A DNA stretch of 30,554 nucleotides from JAWPMV01 sp038527215 (lineage in GTDB: Bacteria; Bacteroidota; Bacteroidia; J057). The DNA lies in NCBI GenBank assembly GCA_038527215.1, contig JBCBGC010000103.1, forward strand, positions 1-30,554, in the 5' to 3' direction. The position numbers and the translations under genes are program-made. Below, in pieces: positions 14,438 through 21,840 of this stretch (position 1 is its first letter; each line of letters begins with the position of its first letter). The notes under the pieces were generated by a model, which saw nothing but the letters and a program-made list of their open reading frames with translations, was not told the origin of the DNA and ran no database searches.

Positions 14438-16708
14438 ATGTGGCATCGTATCCTCAGTCTGTTAGCATTTCTCTTCATTTCTTTTCCTCTTTTAGCCCAG
14501 GTCGTCATCCATCCCTGTGGTCAGGCCCAGGCCCAGCATATTGTCGTATTGGGTTCTTCCACCGCCGCAGGTACCGGCCCCAGCAGTCCGGATAGCACCT
14601 GGGTCAACCGCTATCGGGCCTATCTGCAGCAAGTAAATCCTCAAAATCAGGTTACTAATCTGGCGGTAGGCGGCACCACGACTTATCACATTATGCCGGA
14701 CTGGTTTAGTCCGCCCGCAGGTCGTCCCAGCCCCACCCCCACCAAGAATGTGAGCGAGGCCATCAGCCTGGGGGCAGATGCCATCATCGTCAATATGCCT
14801 TCCAATGATGCCGCGAATAATTTCGGGGTAGGGGAGCAGCTGTTCAACTTTCAAACCATCGTAGCGGTGGCAGACTCAGTGGGTATCCCTGTCTGGGTAT
14901 GTACCACCCAGCCGCGCAATGGGTTTAGCACCAGCCAGAAAGCCATTCAGACTGCGGTGAGGGATTCCGTTTTCGCCATTTTTGGGATGAAAGCCCTCGA
15001 TTTCTGGAAAGGTTTTGCGGATAACAGCAACCAACTTCTGACCGCCTATGATTCAGGGGATGGGGTGCACATGAATGATGCCGCCCACAAGATCCTTTTT
15101 GAGCGGGTCCAGCAAGCCGCTTTGCCCAATGAGCTGGCTGATACCCTGGCGGTGACGGACCACTATATCTCCCAACTGCTCCTTGATCCTTTTCCGGTCT
15201 GTGGCGATAGCCAGACGGTCATCAGACTGGGCTTTGCCAACCTGGGCGTGAGCAGCAATGCGACTTTTCCCCTGGACCTCCATATTACCGACCTCAATAC
15301 CGGCACCCAACAAATCCAGACCCTGAATAGCATGAGCCCCCTGGCCGCTTGTCAATCAGATACCTTATTGCTGACCCTGGATACTTATCAGGGCGTGAAC
15401 CTGAGTATACAGGCCGTGCTGAATGCCGGTGATCAGGACCAAAGCAATGACACCTCTGCTACTTTGTTTGTAGAAACCCCTGGCCATCCGGAGCTGGCTC
15501 TTTTTCCTGATACAGTATGCGCAGGAGAAAATGCCATGCTGGGAATCCAATCCAATCTGGCAGCGGATCATCTGTTCTGGTATGACAGCCCGGTGGGCGG
15601 AAATAAGTTGGGCGAAGGGCCATTTTGGTCGCTGGATTCCCTCTGGCAAAACCAAAGCTTGTATGCGCAGGCGATCCGTGGAAATTTGTACTTCGATGCT
15701 TCGGTTTCTACCTCAAACACCACCAATAAAAATTGGAATGGGGTGATGTTTAACCTGATTGCTCACGATAGCCTGATCCTGGATAGCATGCGGGTAAAAA
15801 TGAACAGTACCGGTCCGCAACAAATGGTGCTCTATTTCCGGCAAGGAGGCTATCAGGGCGCTGAAAACAGTCCGGCAGCCTGGACCATGTGGGATACCGT
15901 GGTGGTAAATGCCAGTCAAGCGGGAGAGCGGGTAATGATGTATCCAGCCAGCAAAAGCCTTTCCGCTGAGGATACCCTGGGGGTTTATATGCATCTTCTC
16001 AACGGGGGGGCTACCCTTTCCTATGCTGATTTATCCCAGCTTTCCAGCGTGCAGGACAGTGTTTTGGAAATTCGTTCCGGCGCAGGCATTACCCATACCT
16101 TTGGCACCATTTATACCCCGCGCATGTGGAGTGGAGAGGTTTTCTATCACCATGGGTATCGTCCGGAGGGAGATTGCGCTTCTCCCCGCATGGAGGTTCG
16201 AGCGGTGGTGTCGCAGCCTTCGCTTGACCTGGGCAAGGATACCTTTGTGCATGCCATTGACCCCTGGCTCTTACAAGCTCCCGAGACCTTTGCTGCCTAT
16301 CTCTGGAGTACGGGAGATACCACCGCTTTTTTGTTGATCGACAGTTCACGTTTTGATATTGGGGTACCCTATACCATTTGGTTGGAAGCCACGGATCGAT
16401 GGGGCTGTACGGTGAGGGATAGCCTGCAAATGGAATTATATGTAGAATCTTCCATTGGAGAGATTGGTGAGGCTCCATTCCACTTGTTTCCCAATCCAGG
16501 GAAAGACCAAATCGAAATCATGGGCCTGACTGGAAGATCACTCTTCGCTAGCTATCTGGTGATCAACAGCCAGGGCCAACAGGTCCAGTCGGGAAAACTG
16601 CGTCAAGGCCTTTTTCCCATCACAAGCTTACCAGCTGGCATATATGTGGTGCTGCTGCAGGTTGCCGGAAAGGGGTATCCTATCCGTTTCGAAAAAAGCC
16701 CCGGTTAA
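14438..16708 (+). CDS. Secreted SGNH/GDSL hydrolase with T9SS sorting domain
   Basis: About 757 residues from the ATG at 14438, chosen because MWHRILSLLAFLFISFPLLAQ is a good signal peptide; ATG 14405 and TTG 14390 are in frame but would bury it. The SGNH esterase/lipase domain (about 25-235) has block I GSSTAAG (Ser nucleophile), block II NLAVGG, block III MPSND and block V DGVHMND (Asp/His). A CARDB- or Ig-like stretch (LGFANLGV ... LNAGDQDQSNDT), further beta-sandwich regions and a final T9SS sorting domain (HLFPNPGKDQIEI ... LPAGIYVVLLQV) follow. It probably de-esterifies extracellular polysaccharide or lipid substrates. Its stop codon overlaps that of the convergent M50 gene. Confidence 0.93.
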   Translation: MWHRILSLLAFLFISFPLLAQVVIHPCGQAQAQHIVVLGSSTAAGTGPSSPDSTWVNRYRAYLQQVNPQNQVTNLAVGGTTTYHIMPDWFSPPAGRPSPTPTKNVSEAISLGADAIIVNMPSNDAANNFGVGEQLFNFQTIVAVADSVGIPVWVCTTQPRNGFSTSQKAIQTAVRDSVFAIFGMKALDFWKGFADNSNQLLTAYDSGDGVHMNDAAHKILFERVQQAALPNELADTLAVTDHYISQLLLDPFPVCGDSQTVIRLGFANLGVSSNATFPLDLHITDLNTGTQQIQTLNSMSPLAACQSDTLLLTLDTYQGVNLSIQAVLNAGDQDQSNDTSATLFVETPGHPELALFPDTVCAGENAMLGIQSNLAADHLFWYDSPVGGNKLGEGPFWSLDSLWQNQSLYAQAIRGNLYFDASVSTSNTTNKNWNGVMFNLIAHDSLILDSMRVKMNSTGPQQMVLYFRQGGYQGAENSPAAWTMWDTVVVNASQAGERVMMYPASKSLSAEDTLGVYMHLLNGGATLSYADLSQLSSVQDSVLEIRSGAGITHTFGTIYTPRMWSGEVFYHHGYRPEGDCASPRMEVRAVVSQPSLDLGKDTFVHAIDPWLLQAPETFAAYLWSTGDTTAFLLIDSSRFDIGVPYTIWLEATDRWGCTVRDSLQMELYVESSIGEIGEAPFHLFPNPGKDQIEIMGLTGRSLFASYLVINSQGQQVQSGKLRQGLFPITSLPAGIYVVLLQVAGKGYPIRFEKSPG

Positions 16709-18033
16709 AAGGGATAATCGGAACGACTGCGCAAGGATTCGAATTCCGGGAGTAAGAGTTTCTGGCGAAAATCCTCCAGCCCTGTTTTTTGGGCTTTCTG
16801 TAACCAGGAGAAGGTACTGGAGATGTCCTGAACCTGGTTATAAGCCCGGGCCGCCTCAAAGGCAAAATCGGGATTCCGCTGAGATTTAAACAGTTCCTCA
16901 TATAAATCTGCAGCCAACATATGATGCCCGTTTTGCAGGAAGTATTGACCGAGCTGAGGCGCAATCTGTAGGTAGAAAGCCTGGGACTTCATCCGACCTA
17001 CCGCTTCCAGAGCGTCACGCCACTGGTGGTTTTCCAACAGAAGATTGATCCAAAGCTGGGCAAAGCCCGGACTAGGATGCAGGGCAAAATTCTTCTTGGC
17101 CTGCTCAATGGCGCCTTCCTTGTCTCCACTTTGATAGAGGTAGGATAATTTCAACTCCGGAGCCATGCTTTCATGCTCGGGAAACTCTTCCATGAAAGCC
17201 TTCAGGACCTCCAGGTTCTGGTTTTGATGGAGGGCCTCTGCAGTAAGCCGGTAAACCCAGCGTTTATTTCTCTGGCTCTTGATCTGAGGGATAAGTTTTT
17301 GGGCTTCTTCGACGACCCCTGTCCAATTTTTTTGCTGATGGAATTCCTGGATGCGCTCGAAATCGGCTTTCACATCTTCGTCTCGGAGCACATTTAGTCT
17401 GGAAAAATTGTTGTACAACAAGAGTCCCAATAAAGCGGAAGTATACCAGTCGCCACTGCTCAGGGTATAGAGGATGGCTGCTCCACCAATGATGACACTG
17501 ACCCAGGAAGCGATTTTGTCAGCGGGGAGCCGCGGATTCAACGCCAGGAGGTTACGCAGAATCTGGCCTCCATCCAGCGGATAAATAGGAATCAGGTTTA
17601 GTATCCCCCAACCTATGGTGAAAAATAAGGGGTAGAGCATGGCCAGCTCCGGACTCAAAAAGTAATAAGGTAATCCTCCTGCCAACTCAATGATGCCCCA
17701 TAAAACCACGCCACTGATCACGCTCATCAGCGGACCGGCAAAAGCGATGAATACCCGGGAGCCAGGTTTCAGGCTAGCCGCTTTTTCTCCACTGCCATAG
17801 GTAACCCCACCCAGCATCATGAGGCTGATCCGCGCCTGCAGGCCATAATATTGGTAAGCCCAGGCATGTCCTAATTCGTGCAGCAACACCGCAAAAGCCG
17901 CCCAAAGGGTAAGTTCCATCGCCGCTCCTACTTCTCCCACTACACTGTATAGGATGAGGCCTAAAAACAGAAAACTGGCTTTTATTTCGGTGGGAAAAGG
18001 TCCCAGTCGGAAAGAAATACCTTGATTGAGCAT
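16705..18033 (-). CDS. Site-2 protease family (M50) intramembrane metallopeptidase with C-terminal TPR-like region
   Basis: 442 residues. HELGH at 52-56 in a membrane segment and NLIPIYPLDGG at 146-156 (Asp154) give the S2P zinc site (two His plus Asp). About six hydrophobic segments lie between 20 and 215. There is no PDZ domain, so it is closer to the SpoIVFB/minimal S2P group than to RseP. From about 225 to the end come repeated helical pairs typical of TPR-like repeats (NWTGVVEEAQKLI, GDKEGAIEQAKKNF, HHMLAADLYEELF), facing the cytoplasm and possibly recruiting substrate. It may cleave a membrane-bound regulator; no sigma/anti-sigma pair is nearby. A perfect TAnnTTTG box lies 4 bases before the ATG, and a hairpin terminator 54 bases upstream. 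Confidence 0.93.
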   Translation of the reverse strand: MLNQGISFRLGPFPTEIKASFLFLGLILYSVVGEVGAAMELTLWAAFAVLLHELGHAWAYQYYGLQARISLMMLGGVTYGSGEKAASLKPGSRVFIAFAGPLMSVISGVVLWGIIELAGGLPYYFLSPELAMLYPLFFTIGWGILNLIPIYPLDGGQILRNLLALNPRLPADKIASWVSVIIGGAAILYTLSSGDWYTSALLGLLLYNNFSRLNVLRDEDVKADFERIQEFHQQKNWTGVVEEAQKLIPQIKSQRNKRWVYRLTAEALHQNQNLEVLKAFMEEFPEHESMAPELKLSYLYQSGDKEGAIEQAKKNFALHPSPGFAQLWINLLLENHQWRDALEAVGRMKSQAFYLQIAPQLGQYFLQNGHHMLAADLYEELFKSQRNPDFAFEAARAYNQVQDISSTFSWLQKAQKTGLEDFRQKLLLPEFESLRSRSDYPF

Positions 18034-18037
18034 AGGG

Positions 18038-18045
18038 CAAAGCTA
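18038..18045 (-). promoter_or_regulatory. Perfect -7 box (TAGCTTTG) just before the M50 start
   Basis: The minus strand reads TAGCTTTG-CCCT-ATG. TAGCTTTG matches the Bacteroidota -7 consensus TAnnTTTG at every fixed base. A clear TTG at the usual distance is missing (TTA/TAG only). If used, transcription would start almost at the ATG, giving a leaderless or near-leaderless mRNA. Confidence 0.4.
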
Positions 18046-18086
18046 CAAGAATTTGCGGCTACGCACTAACCCCTTTTCCTACCCAA

Positions 18087-18120
18087 TAAAAAACCGCCTC
18101 TAAACCAACATAGAGGCGGT
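18087..18120 (-). terminator. Intrinsic terminator of the candidate small RNA
   Basis: A 10-bp stem ACCGCCTCTA (18093-18102 with 18111-18120) with an 8-base loop is followed on the minus strand by TTTTTT (18093-18088). It lies about 190 bases downstream of the M20 stop, which is far for that gene but exactly at the end of the putative RNA. Confidence 0.9.
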
Positions 18121-18270
18121 CTTATCGACAAAATATTTGTCAAGGGACAGAGAAAAAAAAGAGAAGCCAATTCAACCTCCATCCCAGGGTCTTCGGGAAC
18201 TTAAACACAGGATTTAAGTTGCCCCCTACACCCTTCTATGATTCTCTTTTTTCCTGAACCTTGTGGTCAG
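18087..18270 (-). ncRNA. Candidate structured small RNA (6S-like fold) or attenuator leader
   Basis: Read on the minus strand, a transcript starting near 18270 folds into a nested hairpin. CAAGG (18263-18259) pairs with CCUUG (18145-18141). GAAAAAAGAGAA (18253-18242) pairs with the UUCUCUUUUUUUUC arm (18165-18152). Inside lies an asymmetric bubble (about 7 and 20 nt). Then AGGGU/ACCCU (18234-18230 with 18190-18186), GGG/CCC, and a perfect AACUUAAA/UUUAAGUU stem (18220-18213 with 18205-18198) with a 7-nt loop. A small GACAAA/UUUGUC hairpin and an intrinsic terminator (18120-18087) close the unit. A closing stem, central bubble and terminal hairpin are the 6S RNA layout; a 6S-Flavo class exists in Bacteroidota, but I cannot match the sequence from memory. 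The terminator lies 54 bases before the M50 gene, so a riboswitch-like leader is the alternative. Confidence 0.55.
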
Positions 18271-18274
18271 CTGA

Positions 18275-18304
18275 AAAAAATATCGGCTAGTTGGTATCGG
18301 ACAA
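18275..18304 (-). promoter_or_regulatory. Bacteroidota-type promoter driving the candidate small RNA
   Basis: The minus strand has TTG (18304-18302), exactly 19 bases of spacer, then TATTTTTT (18282-18275). This fits the primary sigma consensus TTG-N19-TAnnTTTG with one mismatch at the last base. It begins 7 bases after the M20 stop codon, so it is not simply an upstream element of a neighbouring ORF. Confidence 0.6.
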
Positions 18305-18310
18305 AAAACC

Positions 18311-19822
18311 CTACAGCTTTTCGGTTAAAATGCTGATCATCGTCTGAATGCCTTCCCGGTAATTCCCCAGTCGCAGGTTTTCATTGGGACTGTGCTGGTT
18401 GTTGTCGCGATTGACGGTCGGAACGGTAACCGCAGGAATGTCCAGGGTCGTAACAAAAGGAGAAATAGGAATGGAACCGCCAGAATTCCGAATACGGATG
18501 GGGGGTTCACCAAAAGAACGGGTCAACGCCTGGGTGAGCCATTTCCCAACTTCTGAGTCAAAATCCGTTCGAAAAGATTGATAGGATACCTTGGAAGTAA
18601 AAGTGGCGATTTTCGGGTATTTCATGCGCTCTTCCTTGGTAGGTTCCCGATCAATGACATAATATCCTTGTCCTACAATATGGTCCCGGATCAGCTTAAG
18701 CAACCGTTCTGGATCAGATTCCAAGACCAATCTCACATCAATTTCAGCTTTGGCCCAACTGGGAACAATGGTCCGTACTTTTTCATTAATCCAGCCTGAT
18801 TGCATGCCCCGGACATTGAGGGAAGGATATTGGATGGCTTCCTGATAGGAAGCACCCACCTCATCGGTTTCTGCTAACTGAAGCCGGTCTTTGATTTGGG
18901 CTTCATCATCTGGTACGGCCTGCAGGATAGCCCGGGTCTGCTCATCTATGTCTATCCCATCATAAAAGCCAGGAATACTCACCCGTCCGTTTTCTGCTTT
19001 CATGCTGCTGAGCAGGCGGGCAAGTTTGAAGGCTGGATTGGGCGCATAGTTGCCAAAATGTCCGGAATGCTGGGGCACCACGGGCCCATAAGTCGTCAGG
19101 CCTATGGTAGCAATTCCCCTGGCTCCAAAGGTGAGGGTAGGACGATTGCTGATGTGGCGGGGTCCATCAAAGATGATCAACATATCCGCTGCCAGCAATG
19201 CTGCGTTGGCCGTGACCGCTCCCGGTAGATGGGGCGAGCCCAATTCCTCCTCAAAATCCATGATCACCTTGATGTTGAAGTTCGGCTGCATGTCTCTATC
19301 AGCGAGAACGTCCAGCGCCGTCAAGAACATGGCTACAGGCCCCTTTGCATCGGAGGCTGCCCGACAGAAGACCCGCCAGTCGTCCTCGTAGTATTCGATG
19401 TTGTTCCAGGTCAGGCTTTCCCAGCCTCCCTGCCCATCCGGTTTTTTGAGGGTAGGCTTAAAGGGATCATCCTGGAACCATCGACTGGGATCCACCGGTT
19501 GTCCGTCCAACTGAAGGTAGATTAATACGGTCTTTTCCGCTCCTGCATGCTTCCTTTCGGCCAGTAATAAGGGCACCGTCTTGGTTTCTATCCTTTGGGT
19601 GATAAAATCCCGCTTACCAAAAGCCTTTTCACACCATTGAACATTGGGTTCTATGTCCTCGGGAAAATTGGCATCATTGGGCATGCTCAGAAGCTCCTTG
19701 AGCAAAGGAAAGGAGCTTTTTGCGTAGGTATAAGCTAGCTCCTCTACTTGCTGCCGGGTAAAAGACTGCCCGGCCATCAGGAAAGGAAAACATAGGCAGA
19801 GGGGGAGTAGTAGCTTCTTCAT
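18311..19822 (-). CDS. Exported M20 family metallopeptidase (dipeptidase-like)
   Basis: 503 residues from the ATG at 19822. An in-frame ATG at 19912 would add 30 residues in front of a clear signal peptide (MKKLLLPLCLCFPFLMAGQ), so I reject it. M20 landmarks are the bridging Asp158 (SDAKGP), the Glu191-Glu193 cluster (DFEEELGSPHL), Asp219 (IFDGP) and the C-terminal His477 (NNQHSPNE), with a lid/dimerisation domain at about 255-385. The first landmark is altered: the usual HxD reads Q104-L-D106 (QLDGQPVDP), replacing a zinc-ligand His by Gln. It probably hydrolyses peptides in the periplasm, alongside the divergent D-amino-acid deacylase. Activity depends on whether the Gln site still binds metal. 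Confidence 0.92.
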   Translation of the reverse strand: MKKLLLPLCLCFPFLMAGQSFTRQQVEELAYTYAKSSFPLLKELLSMPNDANFPEDIEPNVQWCEKAFGKRDFITQRIETKTVPLLLAERKHAGAEKTVLIYLQLDGQPVDPSRWFQDDPFKPTLKKPDGQGGWESLTWNNIEYYEDDWRVFCRAASDAKGPVAMFLTALDVLADRDMQPNFNIKVIMDFEEELGSPHLPGAVTANAALLAADMLIIFDGPRHISNRPTLTFGARGIATIGLTTYGPVVPQHSGHFGNYAPNPAFKLARLLSSMKAENGRVSIPGFYDGIDIDEQTRAILQAVPDDEAQIKDRLQLAETDEVGASYQEAIQYPSLNVRGMQSGWINEKVRTIVPSWAKAEIDVRLVLESDPERLLKLIRDHIVGQGYYVIDREPTKEERMKYPKIATFTSKVSYQSFRTDFDSEVGKWLTQALTRSFGEPPIRIRNSGGSIPISPFVTTLDIPAVTVPTVNRDNNQHSPNENLRLGNYREGIQTMISILTEKL

Positions 19823-19847
19823 GTGGTTTTTGTTAGTAAAAGAAACT

Positions 19848-19869
19848 ACGGTTTTTTCCGGAAAACCGT
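19848..19869. promoter_or_regulatory. Inverted repeat between divergent M20 and amidohydrolase genes, candidate operator
   Basis: ACGGTTTT (19848-19855) and AAAACCGT (19862-19869) are perfect inverted arms. The centre also contains a perfect 12-bp palindrome TTTTCCGGAAAA (19854-19865) in a slightly different register. It lies 26 bases upstream of the M20 start and about 115 bases upstream of the amidohydrolase start, so one regulator could act on both. Function is inferred from symmetry and position only. Confidence 0.4.
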
Positions 19870-19984
19870 CATTCAAAGGCCAGCCCACAGGAAAATATTT
19901 CGCCCCTGGCATTTCCCTTCTGCAGGATATATTGTAATTTATATGTCCTGCTACCCGGCATCTGTTAGACCCAAAGCTGGCATT

Positions 19985-21763
19985 ATGACTACTTATTTAC
20001 TGCGAAATGGCCGTGTATTCGACGGTACCCAAAAGCCTGCCCGTATGGCAGATATACTTGTTGAGGATGGATTTATCTCCCAAATAGCCCCTCCAGGGAC
20101 CATTGAGGCGCCTACCGCTACCCTGATTGATGCCACGGGTAAATGGATCATGCCGGGTTTCGTAGACAACCATACGCATTATGATGGGGAAGTTTTGGTG
20201 GCGCCCAGCCTGGAAGAATCAGTCCGGCATGGCGTTACCACGGTGATGTTGGGAGGGTGTTCCCTTTCTTTCATTTGTGCGGAAGTAGAGGATTGCTGTG
20301 ATATGTTTACCCGGGTGGAGGCTTTTCCCAGAGAAGTACTTTTTCCCATTTTAGAAAAAGAGAAAAACTGGTCCTCTCCGAAAGAGTGGATTGACCACAT
20401 TAAATCCCTTCCCATAGGACCCAACCTGGCTTCTTTTCTGGGGCACTCGGATATCCGGGCCGCGGTGATGGGCATTGATCGTTCCCTGGAAGAAAAGGAA
20501 AAACCTACCGATGCCGAAATCGCTGAAATGCAGCGCTTATTGGAAATGGCGCTGGATGAAGGCTTTGTGGGAATCTCCATGCAACACAATCCCTGGGATA
20601 AAATGGATGGCCGCCACTGGTCCAAACTGTTGCCTGCGGCCTACGCCAAACGGAAAGAACGCCAGGCCCTACTGAAGATCGTGCGCAAGCGCGGGGCTCA
20701 CCTGCAAGGCGTACCCAACTTAGTCAACCGTGTAGGGGCGCTCTGGTATATGGCCCAGAGCTCGGCTTTTTTCTGGAGAAAAAGCCTGCGTACTTCTATG
20801 GTGGCCCTCATGGACCTGAAAGGGGATCGCATGATTCGACCCATCGTCAGCGCCCTTTCTGGCTTTTTCAATAAAGTGCTTCGGGCTGATTTTCGGATGC
20901 AGTTGTTTGCTGTGCCTTTTCGGGTGCTGGCTCAGGGCATGGAGTTGGTGATCTTTGAGGAATTTCCCACCGGGCAAGTGGCCAGACATTTATCGCGAGA
21001 TTTAGAGCAACGAAATACCACCTTAAATGATCCCGCTTACCGCAAGCGCTTCAAGCGCAATATGAAAGCCAAGCTAACGCCCAAAGTCTGGCAAAAAGAC
21101 TTCAGCGATGCCTATGTAGTGGAAGCCCCTGATCCTTCTTTGATTGGGAAATCTTTTGTCCAGATCGCCGAGGAAAGAAAGCAACATCCCGTAGATACCT
21201 TTCTCGATCTGGTGGTGGAAATGGACCAGGAAATCGTTTGGGAAACCACCATTGGGAATCATGACCCCAGTCGGTATAAGCCCCACTATAATGATCCTAA
21301 CGGCATCATTGGCTTCGCTGATTCTGGCGCGCATATCAACAACATGGCCTTCTACAACTTTCCCCTCCGGGTATTACAGTACGTAAAGGCGGCGGAAGAA
21401 AAAGGCGAACCTATCATGCCGATGGAAAAGGCCGTCTGGCGACTAACGAAAGAGAATGCCGATTTTTTCCAGTTGGATGCCGGGCACCTTGCGGTGGGAA
21501 AACGAGCCGATATCACCATCCTTGATCCGGAAAAGTTGGACGAGCGAGTACACGAATACCACAGCGCCCCTTTCCTGGAGGCTTGTGATCGCCTGGTCAA
21601 CAGAAATGATGAAACCGTGGCCTGTGTGATGATCAATGGAAAGATTGCCTGGCAGGATGGATCCTTCTCCGAAGAATTTGGGAAGGAGCGTTTTGGGGAG
21701 TTTTTGCCTGCTCGGCAAGCGGCTGTAACCGCCAGGGATAAAGCGGAAAAAGCCATGGCCTAA
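19985..21763 (+). CDS. N-acyl-D-amino-acid deacylase-type amidohydrolase (amidohydrolase 3 family)
   Basis: 592 residues from the ATG at 19985, so that the protein begins MTTYLLRNGRVFDG like its family; the open frame extends 54 codons upstream but carries no homologous sequence. Metal site: His63 and His65 in DNHTHYDGE; Cys92 in LGGCSLSF, at the place of the Cys zinc ligand of D-aminoacylases; His154 in GHSDIR; Asp446 in FADSGAH. The C-terminal beta-sandwich includes GHLAVGKRADITILDPEKLD. D-aminoacylases release D-amino acids from N-acyl derivatives; related members act on other cyclic or acylated amino compounds. Cytoplasmic. It is divergent from the M20 peptidase, which fits scavenging of peptides or peptidoglycan fragments. 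The exact substrate is not readable. Confidence 0.9.
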   Translation: MTTYLLRNGRVFDGTQKPARMADILVEDGFISQIAPPGTIEAPTATLIDATGKWIMPGFVDNHTHYDGEVLVAPSLEESVRHGVTTVMLGGCSLSFICAEVEDCCDMFTRVEAFPREVLFPILEKEKNWSSPKEWIDHIKSLPIGPNLASFLGHSDIRAAVMGIDRSLEEKEKPTDAEIAEMQRLLEMALDEGFVGISMQHNPWDKMDGRHWSKLLPAAYAKRKERQALLKIVRKRGAHLQGVPNLVNRVGALWYMAQSSAFFWRKSLRTSMVALMDLKGDRMIRPIVSALSGFFNKVLRADFRMQLFAVPFRVLAQGMELVIFEEFPTGQVARHLSRDLEQRNTTLNDPAYRKRFKRNMKAKLTPKVWQKDFSDAYVVEAPDPSLIGKSFVQIAEERKQHPVDTFLDLVVEMDQEIVWETTIGNHDPSRYKPHYNDPNGIIGFADSGAHINNMAFYNFPLRVLQYVKAAEEKGEPIMPMEKAVWRLTKENADFFQLDAGHLAVGKRADITILDPEKLDERVHEYHSAPFLEACDRLVNRNDETVACVMINGKIAWQDGSFSEEFGKERFGEFLPARQAAVTARDKAEKAMA

Positions 21764-21784
21764 GCACCCGGTTGAATCAGACAC

Positions 21785-21817
21785 TAAAAAATGCCCCCGA
21801 TTCTTCGAACCGGGGGC
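21785..21817 (-). terminator. Intrinsic terminator of the beta-propeller gene
   Basis: The stem GCCCCCG/CGGGGGC (21793-21799 with 21811-21817, 11-base loop) is followed on the minus strand by TTTTTT. It lies 24 bases past the stop of the minus-strand gene. The plus-strand side has no T-run, so it is not obviously bidirectional. Confidence 0.88.
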
Positions 21818-21840
21818 CACGCTTAGAATTCAGCTTTAAC

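Noticed and set aside
18031..18190. 38-codon ORF beginning ATGGAGGTTGAA inside the small RNA region
   Set aside because: It would be read through the intrinsic terminator and has no family signal.
19823..19984. N-terminal extension of the amidohydrolase to 19823 and of the M20 protein to 19912
   Set aside because: Both extensions lie in the divergent spacer, carry no homologous sequence and would bury a signal peptide or the family N-terminus.
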